DNA from: Myxococcus sp. CA023
GTDB taxonomy: Bacteria; Myxococcota; Myxococcia; Myxococcales; Myxococcaceae
Direction of reading: 5' to 3'
Assembly (NCBI RefSeq): GCF_010998615.1
Contig: NZ_JAAEAH010000062.1
Span: 1 to 57,898 of the forward strand
Length of the DNA stretch: 57,898 bases
The position numbers and the translations under genes are program-made. Positions 25,037 through 34,070 of the stretch are shown piece by piece (positions within the stretch are counted from its first letter, which is position 1; every line of letters starts with the position of its first letter). Below the pieces are notes generated by a model. That model saw nothing but the letters and a program-made list of their open reading frames with translations, was not told the DNA's origin and did no database searches.

Positions 25037-26761
25037 TCAGATGGCTTCGACCTCCGACAGCAAGTCGGAGAAGGGCGAGCCCTCCTCTCCCAGCGCCTTG
25101 TAGAGCGAGTCCACCTTCTCCAGCTCGCGCTTGAGCGCCTTGTGGTGGTTGCGGTTCTTCACCAGGCTCTCACGGCCCAGCAGCTTGAAGCCCTCGTCCC
25201 GCCCCACCTGGCGGATGGCGAGCCCCAGCACCATGCCGCGGAAGGCATCGGCCAGGTCCAAATCCAACGGGGCATTGCGGCGGCGTGCTTCGGCGACGAA
25301 GGCCTGCGCGGCCGCGCGCAGCGCCTCCGGCAGCGGCCGGGCTCCCGGGGCCTGCTCATAGTCGAGCGCCCGCGCGACATGCTTCTCGTGCAGCACCAGC
25401 TCGCCCGAGGCGTCCGCGTGCTCCACCATGGCCAGCGTGTAGGCGCGGCGGACGATGTTGTCGAGTTGCCGCAGGTTGCCCGGCCAGGGACTCCCCACCA
25501 GCAGCCGCTCCGCCTCCTTCATCAGCCGGGCGTGGCCGTCCGGCGAGCGCTCGCGGTGCCGGCGGTTCACCATGTACTGCGCCCACAGAGGGATTTCGTC
25601 CTGGCGCTCCTGCAGGGCCGGCATGCGCACCGGCAGCACGTTGACGCGGTAGTAGAGGTCCTCGCGGAAGCGGCCGGCGCGGACCTCCGCGTGCAGGTCC
25701 GCGTTGGTACCGATGATGAAGCGCACGTCCGCCTGCCGCTCACCGGTGCCCTCGCCCAGCGGCCGGTAGCTGCGCGACTCCAGCAGGTGCAGCAGCCCCG
25801 CCTGGGCCTTGAGCGACAGCTTGTCGATTTCGTCGATGAACAGCGTGCCGCCCTCCGCGCGGGCCACGCTGCCGGGGGCATCTCGCACCGCGCCGGTGAA
25901 GGCGCCCTTCTTCCAGCCGAAGAGCTCCGCCATCTGGAGGTCTTCCGGCACCGTCACCAAGTCCAGCGTCTCGAAGGGCTTGCCGCGGCGGTTGGAGCGC
26001 TCGTGGCACCAGCGCGCCAGCCGTGACTTGCCCGCGCCGGTGGCGCCGCTGATGAGGATGGTCTCATCCTGCAGCGCGAAGACGCGGAGGATGGGCAGCA
26101 ACTCCGCCATGGAGCGCCCCACCACCGGGAGGAACTCATCCACCTCCGGCCGGGCCACGGGCCGCTGCGGCAGTCGGGCCAGGTACGGCGCCGCCACGTC
26201 CGCCAGCAGTTGGAGCCGGTCCCCCGCCTCCAGCCAGACGAAGTCCTGCCCCATCGCGGCCAGGCAGTCCGCCTCCAGCGAAATCATGCCCTCGATGTCC
26301 CCACCCGGCGTGCGCAGCGGAAGCACGCAGACGTGTGTCGCATGACGGCCCAGGAAGCGCTGCCGGCTCTCATGGCTGTTGAAGCCCGCCAGGCTCGGGT
26401 CTCCCGTCACAGGGGCGTTGGGCGCATGGGGCTGCACCGTCCCGACATTCACGTCGATGGAGACCGCGCACCGGTGCTCCACCACCGCGCGCCAGGCCGT
26501 GGCGGAGGTGAAGAAGGGCGTGCCTACACTGGCATCCGTAATCTCCGCAGCCCCTACCTCCAGCGCGGCCAGACTGCGGTAGGCCTCGCCTGGGCGGAGG
26601 TGGACGATGCCTCGCAACACCCGGCCCCGGGCTGCGTACCGGCTGGACGCAACGGCCTCCTGGGCGACGGCCTGCAGCCGCCGGAGCGTTGCGGCAGCCG
26701 CGGCCTCGAAGTCCTTGGCTCCCCGCAAATCCGTGAGGAGTTGCGCCATCTCGTCTTGCAT
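25037..26761 (-). CDS. GAF-type sigma-54-dependent activator
   Basis: A 574-residue enhancer-binding protein. The N-terminal ~200 residues look like a GAF-type sensor (TATAWRAVV, HVCVLPLRTPGGDIEGMISLEAD). The AAA+ domain has Walker A GATGAGKS (239-246), GAFTGA (286-291) and Walker B GGTLFIDE (304-311). The C-terminal ~90 residues are helical but I see no clear Fis-type helix-turn-helix, so DNA binding may use another fold or occur without DNA contact. The start is ATG 26761 with GGAGG 8 nt upstream. A hairpin and a candidate sigma-54 promoter lie in the leader. Confidence 0.88.
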   Translation of the reverse strand: MQDEMAQLLTDLRGAKDFEAAAAATLRRLQAVAQEAVASSRYAARGRVLRGIVHLRPGEAYRSLAALEVGAAEITDASVGTPFFTSATAWRAVVEHRCAVSIDVNVGTVQPHAPNAPVTGDPSLAGFNSHESRQRFLGRHATHVCVLPLRTPGGDIEGMISLEADCLAAMGQDFVWLEAGDRLQLLADVAAPYLARLPQRPVARPEVDEFLPVVGRSMAELLPILRVFALQDETILISGATGAGKSRLARWCHERSNRRGKPFETLDLVTVPEDLQMAELFGWKKGAFTGAVRDAPGSVARAEGGTLFIDEIDKLSLKAQAGLLHLLESRSYRPLGEGTGERQADVRFIIGTNADLHAEVRAGRFREDLYYRVNVLPVRMPALQERQDEIPLWAQYMVNRRHRERSPDGHARLMKEAERLLVGSPWPGNLRQLDNIVRRAYTLAMVEHADASGELVLHEKHVARALDYEQAPGARPLPEALRAAAQAFVAEARRRNAPLDLDLADAFRGMVLGLAIRQVGRDEGFKLLGRESLVKNRNHHKALKRELEKVDSLYKALGEEGSPFSDLLSEVEAI

Positions 26762-26839
26762 CCACTCGCCTCCGTCCAATGCCCTCCGACAGGCTCTGTC
26801 AGGAACCACATCAGGGAAACGGAGTGTAGCGGAGATGAA

Positions 26840-26873
26840 GAACGCGGAAGGAGCGGCCCCTCCTTCCGCGTTC
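26840..26873 (-). promoter_or_regulatory. Strong hairpin in the leader of the sigma-54 activator gene
   Basis: GAACGCGGAAGGAG (26840-26853) and CTCCTTCCGCGTTC (26860-26873) are perfect 14-bp complements around a 6-nt loop. No clear T-tract follows on either strand. It is either the end of the methyltransferase transcript (stop at 27100) or a 5' leader structure 79 nt before ATG 26761. Confidence 0.55.
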
Positions 26874-26930
26874 CCGAAACTCCAATGCTGCGGGGCAGCC
26901 CGGTTTCCCGAAGCGCCACGGCAAAACGAC

Positions 26931-26947
26931 ATGCGCGTCCCGTGCCA
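26931..26947 (-). promoter_or_regulatory. Candidate sigma-54 promoter
   Basis: On the minus strand TGGCACGGGACGCGC fits the -24/-12 pattern TGGCACG...GC with the required GG-N10-GC spacing, though the -12 half is GCGC rather than TTGC. A transcript from here would carry a leader of about 160 nt with the hairpin at 26840-26873. The rest of 26762-27099 shows nothing else. Confidence 0.35.
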
Positions 26948-27099
26948 GACGCGACATTCGTGTGATTCCAGGGGGATGGGTGAACGCGGCCACCACGAGG
27001 GGCCTGAGTTGCGTTCCAGCAGAACGCGCCCGCGTCCCATCAGAACGCAGGCCGCCCAGAGTTCACCAGGAGTGCCTCTCCAACCCTCTCAAAACGCCC

Positions 27100-27984
27100 T
27101 CATCGTGAAATCTTGCGCGATTTCTGGGGCGTCGAGGCCCTCTTGGGTGCTTTCCGCGCGGACGCACGCCCAGGCTCGGCAGGGTCCACGGACGGAGACT
27201 CGGGGTCCGGCTGGAGGACGAAGACGCGGTCCAACCGGAGGCTGCCCCGCTCCACAGGTGCGTTGATGTCGTAGTCGAAGGTGTACCCGGCCAGCACCCG
27301 CATGCCCGCGTCGCGGAACAGCTTCGCCGCCTGGGCATTGCTGTACGTGCGGAAGTGCCACTGGGTTTCGATGAGCCAGTCCTTGTCCGGCCCGGTGACG
27401 CGCAGGCGGTTGCGCATGGGCGAGCGCCGCGCCCGCTGCTCCGGAAGGCCCTCGTTCGTGTTGCAGACGACGCGGTCCTCCCCCACCTGCCCCACCCAGC
27501 GCTCGTGTTCGGGCCGGGCGCGCGCATAGTCCGTGAGGTGGAAGCCGAGCACGTAGATGCCGCCCGGCTTCAAGAGCCGCCGCGTCCCCAGCAGGTGCTG
27601 GCGCGCCGCGGCCTCACTGTCCAGGTAGCGGAAGGTCGACACCAGGCAGTGCGCCAGGTCCACCTGACCCTCCAGCGACGGGTCGGCGAAGGACTCCATG
27701 CGTGACGGCCCCAGCTTCACGCGCCGCCGCTGCGCCGGCGTCAGGCGCTTTCGCGCATGGGCCAGCATCGCCTCGGAGATGTCATAGCCCACCACCCGCA
27801 GGCCCCGGCTCGATGCCTCCTCCACGAGCCGCCCCGCGCCGCAGGCGGGCTCGAGCCACAGCTTGCCGCCCGTGCCGAAGCGCTCGCTGAGCGTCTGGAG
27901 GAAGTCCACCTCGCGCACGGTGTCCGTGCCGAAGATGGCTTCGTAGTACTGCGGGTGTTCGTACCAGTCGGTGCGTTTTTCCAT
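27100..27984 (-). CDS. Class I SAM-dependent methyltransferase
   Basis: A 294-residue methyltransferase. Motif I is WLEPACGAGRLVEEA (glycine-rich, E-P-A-C-G-A-G-R), motif II contains the acidic VVGYDISEAML, and a later DLAHCLVSTFRYL and LKPGGIYVLGFHLTDY correspond to motifs IV-V. The C-terminal tail is strongly basic (RKAPKRASTPQKSRKISR). The substrate is unknown. The start is ATG 27984. It follows the ZIP transporter gene on the same strand with a 9-nt gap, so the two are probably one unit. Confidence 0.88.
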   Translation of the reverse strand: MEKRTDWYEHPQYYEAIFGTDTVREVDFLQTLSERFGTGGKLWLEPACGAGRLVEEASSRGLRVVGYDISEAMLAHARKRLTPAQRRRVKLGPSRMESFADPSLEGQVDLAHCLVSTFRYLDSEAAARQHLLGTRRLLKPGGIYVLGFHLTDYARARPEHERWVGQVGEDRVVCNTNEGLPEQRARRSPMRNRLRVTGPDKDWLIETQWHFRTYSNAQAAKLFRDAGMRVLAGYTFDYDINAPVERGSLRLDRVFVLQPDPESPSVDPAEPGRASARKAPKRASTPQKSRKISR

Positions 27985-27993
27985 GAAGGGCGC

Positions 27994-28782
27994 TCAGTGG
28001 CCGGGGTGCTCGGGGTGCCCCATCAGCCGCGCGAGCAGGAACATCAGCAGCAGGCCCGCGAAGAGCGCCAGCACGTTGCGGCCCGGCTGGTCCTTGCCGT
28101 GCCGGTGCACGTGGGGCAGCAGGTCCGACACGGCGATGTAGAGGAACGTGCCCGCGGAGAAAGCCAGGGCCTTGGCCGCGAGGCTTTCGAACTGCAGCAT
28201 CGCGTCGAAGAGGAAGTAGAGCAGCGCGCCGGCCGGCACCATCATCCCGTACAGCGTGGACAGCGACAGGATGGAGGCCTTCGAGCGCCCCTCCGTCTTG
28301 AGGATGGAGGCCAGCGACAGCGCGGAGGGCACTTTGTGCGCGACGATGGCCAGCAGCGCCATGCCCCCCACGCCCTCCTCCACCGCCGACCCCAGGGCAA
28401 TCCCGTCAAACAACGTGTGCGTGGACAGCCCCAGGAAGGCGGTGAGCCCCAGCACGTGGCCCGGATGCACCGAGTGCCCGGTGCCCGCCATGGTGTCTCC
28501 GTGGGAGATGTCCTCGCCCGCGTGCGCGACGAGGTAGCGCTCCAGCACCAGCAGGAAGGCGAAGCCCGCGGGCACCAGGGCGAAGGCCCACCATCCGCCA
28601 CCCAGATACGCCTCCGGCAGCATGTGGAAGAAGGCGGCGCCCAGCATCACGCCCGCGGCGAAAGCCAGGAAGCGCACCAGATGGGTGGGACGGTCGTTCA
28701 AGACGACGACCACGGCGCCAGCCAGCGCGCCGAGGACGATGATGAGGGAATACAGGGCCACCGTGGCCAGGACCGGCGACAT
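27994..28782 (-). CDS. ZIP family metal transporter
   Basis: A 262-residue ZIP transporter with about seven to eight helices. The metal-binding helices are recognisable: HTLFDGIALGSA in the fourth helix and HKVPSALSLASIL in the fifth (compare H-E-I-P). His-rich loops (HAGEDISHGD, GTGHSVHPGHV) and a C-terminal HPEHPGH are present. ZIP proteins bring zinc, iron or manganese into the cytoplasm. The start is ATG 28782. It is cotranscribed with the methyltransferase and sits just beyond the lipoprotein gene at 28813. Confidence 0.9.
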   Translation of the reverse strand: MSPVLATVALYSLIIVLGALAGAVVVVLNDRPTHLVRFLAFAAGVMLGAAFFHMLPEAYLGGGWWAFALVPAGFAFLLVLERYLVAHAGEDISHGDTMAGTGHSVHPGHVLGLTAFLGLSTHTLFDGIALGSAVEEGVGGMALLAIVAHKVPSALSLASILKTEGRSKASILSLSTLYGMMVPAGALLYFLFDAMLQFESLAAKALAFSAGTFLYIAVSDLLPHVHRHGKDQPGRNVLALFAGLLLMFLLARLMGHPEHPGH

Positions 28783-28812
28783 GGGGCGCGCACCCTACAT
28801 CAAAAAACCAAA

Positions 28813-30069
28813 TCAGTAGCGCCGGAGCACCAACAACCCCACCCGGCCCGGTTTCACCTCCACCGGATGCTCCGTCACCTGCCCCCAACTCGTCACACGC
28901 ACGGTGTGATTCCCCGCGGGCACGCGAAAGCGCGCCACCTGGAACTCCGCGGGCAGGGAGAGCCAGGAACGCAGGTCTGGCGCATTCATCGCGCTGAGGA
29001 CGAGGAAGGTCAGCACGCCCAGTTCATCGCTCTTCGTCAGCGCGCCCACGCCCGCCGCCACGCCCGCCTTCACGGCCACGCCAGCGAGCTGCTTCGCCAG
29101 CATGCGGCCAATCCGGTCATTCAGGTGGACCACGGCCACGTCCGCCAGGGACGTCACCGTCACCGCCTGCTGGGACTGGCCCTCCAGGGCGACACTCACG
29201 GGCGGCGCGAGCCCCCGGTTCCGGTAGGTGGGGACTTCAATCAGGTCGCCACCGCCGCCCGGGTCCCTGGAGCCGCGCTGCTTCTCGGGAGACAGGCCCG
29301 CCTCCACCACGACGACGAGCTGCCCTTCGTCCGGCGCCAGCGGAGCGTGCGGGACGTCCGGGTACTTCGCCAGCAGCTCCGCGTACATGTCGTCGCGGCC
29401 CACCTTCTTCGCCAGCCGTAGCAGGGGCTCGGCCAGCGCGTCCTTGCGGGGCGCGATTTCATAGGCCTTCGCGTAGTCGATGTAGGCCGAGTCCCAGTCT
29501 CGCTGGTCCTCCCGGATGACGCCGCCCAGGTAGCGGGCAATCGCGAGCTGCTCGTAGGGCTTCTTCTCCTCGGCGATCATCTTCTCCAGGCGCTCGTTGA
29601 CCTGGCGGACCTCCACCATGGCGGCTTCGTCGTCGCCCAGCTCCGCGTAGTTGAGCGCCTGGAGGACGGAAATCATCAGCTTCTCGAAGTCCTCCCCGCG
29701 GTAGGTGCGCTGACGCTCGTTGGTGACGAGCGTCTTCGCCTCCTCGCTGACGGAGACACTGTCGATCTGCTCGCTGAGCCGCTCCGCCTCCTCGAGCACG
29801 GCGTTGCTCTCCGCCCACTGCCCGGCGGCGTGCAACACCATGCCCTGGTCCATCAACACCAGCAGGCGGTCCTGCGCGGGCCCTTCCTTCGCCGCGGCCT
29901 CCAGCGTGGAGAGCGCGCGCGAATAGTCCCCGGACTGGTATGCGGACCGCACGCCCCGGGTTCGCGCCACATAGTCACCCGCGCAGCCCGACGACAGGAG
30001 GAGCACGCTCGCGAGCGCGAGCGCGCCCCACCCGCTCAGGCGGACCGGGCTGCGGGAGTGGATGGACAT
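28813..30069 (-). CDS. COG3014-type TPR lipoprotein
   Basis: A 418-residue lipoprotein (signal LALASVLLLSSGC). Residues 38-230 carry TPR-like units (SAYQSGDYSRALSTLEAAAK, LDQGMVLHAAGQWAESNAVLEEA, ALNYAELGDDEAAMVEVRQVNERLEKM). The C-terminal half is beta-rich with PVSVALEGQSQQAVTVTSLADVAVVHLNDR and ends in a short PEGA-like strand set (FRVPAGNHTVRVTSWG). The genes behind it encode LpoB and two exported proteins, a neighbourhood in which this family is often found. It probably works at the outer membrane with LpoB. Confidence 0.85.
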   Translation of the reverse strand: MSIHSRSPVRLSGWGALALASVLLLSSGCAGDYVARTRGVRSAYQSGDYSRALSTLEAAAKEGPAQDRLLVLMDQGMVLHAAGQWAESNAVLEEAERLSEQIDSVSVSEEAKTLVTNERQRTYRGEDFEKLMISVLQALNYAELGDDEAAMVEVRQVNERLEKMIAEEKKPYEQLAIARYLGGVIREDQRDWDSAYIDYAKAYEIAPRKDALAEPLLRLAKKVGRDDMYAELLAKYPDVPHAPLAPDEGQLVVVVEAGLSPEKQRGSRDPGGGGDLIEVPTYRNRGLAPPVSVALEGQSQQAVTVTSLADVAVVHLNDRIGRMLAKQLAGVAVKAGVAAGVGALTKSDELGVLTFLVLSAMNAPDLRSWLSLPAEFQVARFRVPAGNHTVRVTSWGQVTEHPVEVKPGRVGLLVLRRY

Positions 30070-30084
30070 GGAAGGGTGCGCCCG

Positions 30085-30693
30085 TTACCAGCTCACGCCG
30101 CGCTTCTCGAACTTCTTGCGAATCTGCTTCTCGTCCGTCCACTCGATGAGGCCGGTCCGCACGTTGCTGAGCTTCGCGGTCATCTTGTAATAGACGAGCT
30201 TGTCACGGCCGACCTCCTGGATGATGGAGGCGAGGTCGCCCGTCATCAGGAAGTCCACCGACGTCTGCTGACCCGGGCCCTTGGCGGTGTTCGGGTCGAC
30301 GTAGCCGGACTGCTGGTACTCGTACTCCTCGGCGATGTCCTGGCGCGCCTGCTGGTCCACCAGGGCGAAACGGCCCGTCTGCGCCAGCGCCGTCTGAATC
30401 TTGTCGCCCAGCGAGCGCATGTCGATGTGCTCGGAGGTGCTGTTCTTCAGCTTGCCCACCAGGACGATGGGCAGCGAGCCATCCGGCCGGGGCTGGGAGA
30501 AGCGCGGCGAGGTGGCGAGCGACTCCGCCATCTTCTTCGCGATGAGCTGCAGGTCGTTCTCGTTGAAGCGGTCCGACAGCATCTCGATGGTGTTCGGGTC
30601 CTCGTACGTGCCACGCGTGAAGGCGCGCGGGCCCGTGCAGGCGGACAGCGAAGCGGCGAGGCAGGCGGACAGAAGCAGGCGGCGGGTGTTCAT
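30085..30693 (-). CDS. lpoB: LpoB-type PBP activator lipoprotein
   Basis: A 202-residue lipoprotein (LLLSACLAASLSAC) of the LpoB family. Family features include PIVLVGKLKNSTSEHID, KIQTALAQTGRFALVD and the C-terminal KMTAKLSNVRTGLIEWTDEKQIRKKF. In enterobacteria LpoB reaches through the wall to activate the synthase PBP1b; a similar role is likely here. The start is ATG 30693. The gene stands between the COG3014 lipoprotein and an exported protein, spaced by about 15 nt on both sides, so it is one operon. Confidence 0.88.
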   Translation of the reverse strand: MNTRRLLLSACLAASLSACTGPRAFTRGTYEDPNTIEMLSDRFNENDLQLIAKKMAESLATSPRFSQPRPDGSLPIVLVGKLKNSTSEHIDMRSLGDKIQTALAQTGRFALVDQQARQDIAEEYEYQQSGYVDPNTAKGPGQQTSVDFLMTGDLASIIQEVGRDKLVYYKMTAKLSNVRTGLIEWTDEKQIRKKFEKRGVSW

Positions 30694-30707
30694 GGTGCGG
30701 GTCACTC

Positions 30708-31535
30708 CTAGTTCCATTCGCATTCGAAGCGGCTGCCTTCGAAGTTCCACTTGTAGGCGAGCACCGCGTCGCGGCGGTACCCGGCCGTCAGGCGGCAGAC
30801 GTTCTGCAGCGACGCACGAGGGTAGTCGAAGGTGTAGCGCTGCGACCGCGACAGCTCCTGCGCGGTGAGCTGGGACGGATGCGTGAGCGTGGGGCTGGCG
30901 CTGGCGACAACCAGCACGTTGTGCTTGCCGTAGGTGCGCAGCGGCACCTGGCCCGCCAGCTGGACACGGCGCACGGTGCGCGCGACGAGGATGTCGCTGC
31001 GGTCCACCGTCGTCTCGTGGCTGTTGCGGCGGCTCAGCAGCTCCGGGATGTTGGCGGTGAAGACGCGGGTGATGTCTCCGTCGTCCACGAAGAAGTAGAG
31101 GAACGCCTCGCGCGCGGTGCGGCTCTCACCGGTGAAGTCCAGCGTCACCAGCAGGTTCAACCCGCGGTTGGGCGCCAGTCCGTGCCGGGACACCGCGGCC
31201 AGCACGTCCTTGTCCACGCCGGCCTTCTTGAGCCGGATGAGGCCGTCCGCGCTGGCGTCGCAGGCGCAGCGGCGCTCTTCAATCATCTTCACGAGCTGGG
31301 CGGGCTCGAAGCCAGCCTGGGACAGCTTCGTCAGCTCTTCGTCGGTGAGCGGGAGCTGGTCGGAGCGCTCGTAGATGCGCGGGAGCTGGTTGGGGTCCCA
31401 CTGGATGATGTTGTAGGTCTGCACGTCTCCGGCCGGAAACGGCAGGTTCACCTGCGGACTTCCCCGGCCGGAAACAGAGACGGGCGCCTGGCTGGAGGCC
31501 AACGCCAGCGTGGCGGCAAGCAGTTGGGCAATCAT
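30708..31535 (-). CDS. Exported protein of unknown function
   Basis: A 275-residue protein with a signal peptide (LLAATLALASSQA). It contains LTDEELTKLSQAGFEPAQLVKMIEERRCACDASADGLIRLKKAGVDKDVLAAV, a helical repeat-like stretch with three Cys. A beta-rich second half follows (LNLLVTLDFTGESRTAREAFLYFFVDDGDI). I do not recognise the domain. It lies in the LpoB cluster (gap of 14 nt to the lpoB start), which suggests a role at the outer membrane or wall. Confidence 0.7.
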   Translation of the reverse strand: MIAQLLAATLALASSQAPVSVSGRGSPQVNLPFPAGDVQTYNIIQWDPNQLPRIYERSDQLPLTDEELTKLSQAGFEPAQLVKMIEERRCACDASADGLIRLKKAGVDKDVLAAVSRHGLAPNRGLNLLVTLDFTGESRTAREAFLYFFVDDGDITRVFTANIPELLSRRNSHETTVDRSDILVARTVRRVQLAGQVPLRTYGKHNVLVVASASPTLTHPSQLTAQELSRSQRYTFDYPRASLQNVCRLTAGYRRDAVLAYKWNFEGSRFECEWN

Positions 31536-31550
31536 GTCGAAGCCTCCTTG

Positions 31551-32117
31551 CTAGAACTTGTAGCCCACGGACATGCCCAGCCGGTGCGTGACGCCGCCAC
31601 CGCCAATGGGGATGTCCGGGGTGTAGTTGAGGGCCATGAGGATGTTCTCGTGGTCCCCCAGCAGGATTTCGGCACCCAGCTGCGGGGAGATGCCAAAGCG
31701 CAGGCCCTCTCCCTCCGGGATGACGATGGCGCCGGCCTTCAGGCCCGCGGTGAACACCAGCGGCCAGCCCCAGGTCCGGAAGCGCGGGCCCACCATGCCG
31801 ACGAAGCGGCCCCCGTCGAACACGTAGGCACCACTCACGTCCAGCTGGTACCAGTCCGCGCCCCACAGCGACAGCGTGGCGCCCACGAACAGCGGCGGGC
31901 CTTCCGGCGCGCCCCGAGGCGGCTTGCGGGAGTTGATGGCCGCGCCCCAGTCGAGCTGGAGCGACACGCTCCGGCCTCCGGGACCGCTGTAGCCCCCCTT
32001 GCCGTACTCGGACTCCTCTGGACCGTCCGTGCGGCCTCGGGATTGGGCACTGGCGGTCAGCGGCACGGTGGCGGCCACCATCGCAAGGGCCCCACACAAC
32101 CTGACATGACGCATCAT
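31551..32117 (-). CDS. Probable outer-membrane beta-barrel protein
   Basis: A 188-residue exported protein (signal GALAMVAATVPLTASAQ). The mature part is a series of short amphipathic strands (LFVGATLSLWGADWYQLDVSGAYVF, NILMALNYTPDIPIGGGG) ending in Phe (LGMSVGYKF), the usual last residue of barrels. It starts 15 nt before the exported protein gene at 31535 and shares its direction, so it belongs to the same envelope cluster. No specific function can be named. Confidence 0.75.
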   Translation of the reverse strand: MMRHVRLCGALAMVAATVPLTASAQSRGRTDGPEESEYGKGGYSGPGGRSVSLQLDWGAAINSRKPPRGAPEGPPLFVGATLSLWGADWYQLDVSGAYVFDGGRFVGMVGPRFRTWGWPLVFTAGLKAGAIVIPEGEGLRFGISPQLGAEILLGDHENILMALNYTPDIPIGGGGVTHRLGMSVGYKF

Positions 32118-32194
32118 CTCGAAGACTCCCCCGGGCGGTAGGTGCGAATTTCCAGCGCTATGACGGCGCGGCGCGCCGACTATTCAAAACCCCA

Positions 32195-32230
32195 TGCCCC
32201 CAGGCAAGGGCTCACTGCGCCTGGGGGGCA
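32195..32230 (-). terminator. Intrinsic terminator after the MscS gene
   Basis: TGCCCCCAGGC (32195-32205) pairs with GCCTGGGGGGCA (32219-32230) with one bulge. On the minus strand the stem is followed by GGGGTTTTGAAT, starting 10 nt after the mscS stop at 32239. The short T run fits an intrinsic terminator; the remainder of 32118-32190 holds nothing else. Confidence 0.55.
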
Positions 32231-32238
32231 GCCCGCCT

Positions 32239-33888
32239 TCACGCCCGAGGCGGCGTGGGCGGCGAATCCGGGGAAGCGGACAGCTGCGCCGGGTCCAACT
32301 CGGGCGGCGGGAAGGGACGCGCCTCCGTGCGGGTGACGGGCAGCCACAGCGGGTGGGCGCGCAGGAAGGCCACCAGCTTCTCGCGCACCAGGGCCCGCAG
32401 GTCGAAGAGCTTGCTGAAGTCCGACACGCTGACCAGCGCGCGCACCGTGAGGGTCCGGTCCAGCACGTCCAGGACGACCACCGTCGCCACGCGGCCGTCC
32501 CACATGGACTTGCCCTCGTTCTCCAGGATGCGGCGCAGCTCCACGCGGAGCGCGTCGATGTCCGTCTGGAAGTCCACCTGGAGGATGACGGGCCCCAGCA
32601 TCTCCGGATTCCCCTTGCTCCAGTTCTGGAAGGGCTTGTCCAGGAACTGGACGATGGGGATGACCAGCCGGCGCTGGTCCCACGTCCGCAGCACCACGTA
32701 GGTGAGCGTGATTTTCTCCACCGTGCCCCACTCGCCCTCGGTGATGAGGGTGTCGCCAATACTGATGGGCTGGGTGATGGAGAGCTGGATGCCGGCCAGC
32801 AGCGTACCAATGGACTTCTGCGCCGCGAGACCGAGCACCAGGCCGGCGATACCGGCGGAGGCCAGCAGTGACACTCCGACATTGCGCACCACCTCGAACT
32901 GGATGAGCAGCAGCGCCGCGGCGATGACGTAGGTGGCCACCTCGAAGATGGCGCGGAGCACCACCAACTGCGTGCTCACGCTGCGCGCCCGTGCCGCGTC
33001 CTTCATCTCCGACGACACGCGGCTCTGCACGAAGGCGACGGAGACGTGGAGGATGCGCAGCACGGCCCAGGCCAGCGCCACGACGCTCAACGAATAGCCA
33101 ATCCGGATGAACACGCCCTGCGCCGGACGAGGCAGCCGCAAGAGCAGCGTGCCCACCACCAGCAGCGCGGAGAAGGTGAGCAGCTTCAGCGGCCCCTTCC
33201 CCGAGGAGACCACATCCTCCTCCCAGGTGAACCGGGTCCACCGCGCCACACGGCGGGCGAAGGCCAGGACCAGGCGCTCCAGCAGCACCGCCAGGCCCAG
33301 GCTGCCCAGCACCGTCACCAGCAGCCCCAGCCACTGCCAGGGCTCCAGTCCCAGCACCGTGTCACTGAAGAAGAAGGCCGGCAGGAGGCCCACCAGCCGG
33401 GGGCCATACTCCGCGAAGAGCGGGTCCACCTGCCGCACCGTGGACTCGCTGAAGACCCAGACCTGCGCCCCCTCTGCAGAGGAGACACGCTGGACGCGGA
33501 CAGGGACGTTGTTCCCCTGCAACGGAATGGTGCCCAACTGGTCGTAGCGCGCGTCGGCCGGGTCGCCCTCCTGCTCCTTGCTCAGCGAGCCCACGTCCAC
33601 GGGCAGTTTGCGGTCCAGCACGAACTTGAGCGCGCGGGCCAGTTGGAAGCCCCGCTCCGCCTGCTGGGCGCGGGGGATGTAGTCCAGGTCCAGGTAGTGC
33701 GCCGCCAGGGCGTAGTCCCCTCGGTGCGCGGCGGCCAGAAAGCCCTGCACGGTGGCCTGCGGCGTCTTCCGGTCCACCGAGGGGGGCGGCGGGCTGAGAC
33801 CTGCGTTGAGCGCGGCGGCAGGAAGGCTCCACAGCAGCCCCAGTCCCAGGACGAGTGCTCTCAGGGTCCATCTGTCACGGTGCATCAT
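32239..33888 (-). CDS. MscS-type mechanosensitive channel with exported N-terminal domain
   Basis: A 549-residue MscS-family protein. A signal peptide (LVLGLGLLWSLPAAAL) and an N-terminal domain (about 30-160, FLAAAHRGDYALAAHYLDLDYI) precede four membrane helices. The pore-lining helix is SLLASAGIAGLVLGLAAQKSIGTLLAGIQ, the Ala/Gly-rich MscS TM3. The beta domain (ISIGDTLITEGEWGTVEKITLTYVVLRTWDQRRLVIPI) and the C-terminal alpha/beta vestibule follow. Such channels release solutes on osmotic downshock. The gene is divergent from the receiver gene at 34071. Confidence 0.92.
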   Translation of the reverse strand: MMHRDRWTLRALVLGLGLLWSLPAAALNAGLSPPPPSVDRKTPQATVQGFLAAAHRGDYALAAHYLDLDYIPRAQQAERGFQLARALKFVLDRKLPVDVGSLSKEQEGDPADARYDQLGTIPLQGNNVPVRVQRVSSAEGAQVWVFSESTVRQVDPLFAEYGPRLVGLLPAFFFSDTVLGLEPWQWLGLLVTVLGSLGLAVLLERLVLAFARRVARWTRFTWEEDVVSSGKGPLKLLTFSALLVVGTLLLRLPRPAQGVFIRIGYSLSVVALAWAVLRILHVSVAFVQSRVSSEMKDAARARSVSTQLVVLRAIFEVATYVIAAALLLIQFEVVRNVGVSLLASAGIAGLVLGLAAQKSIGTLLAGIQLSITQPISIGDTLITEGEWGTVEKITLTYVVLRTWDQRRLVIPIVQFLDKPFQNWSKGNPEMLGPVILQVDFQTDIDALRVELRRILENEGKSMWDGRVATVVVLDVLDRTLTVRALVSVSDFSKLFDLRALVREKLVAFLRAHPLWLPVTRTEARPFPPPELDPAQLSASPDSPPTPPRA

Positions 33889-34070
33889 GGCGGACTTCCA
33901 TATCCCTTTTTGGATGTCTCACTGGAAAGAAGTCGTCCCCGGAGACCCGGCGGGCGAGCGTGCGGCGGTGGACATCCGAAATCAGGGAAACGCCGGCCCC
34001 GGGAGCGCACGGGAAAGCGTTGGTGCGGCGCGTGGGGGTAGGATAGATAAAGGAGTGAAGGAAGGTCGCC

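Noticed and set aside
28783..28830. T-rich stretch after the COG3014 lipoprotein stop on the minus strand
   Set aside because: No convincing stem precedes it, so I did not call a terminator.
34019..34050. TTGGTG ... TAGATA as a -35/-10 promoter for the receiver gene at 34071
   Set aside because: Only about half the positions fit and the -10 element is poor, so no promoter was called.
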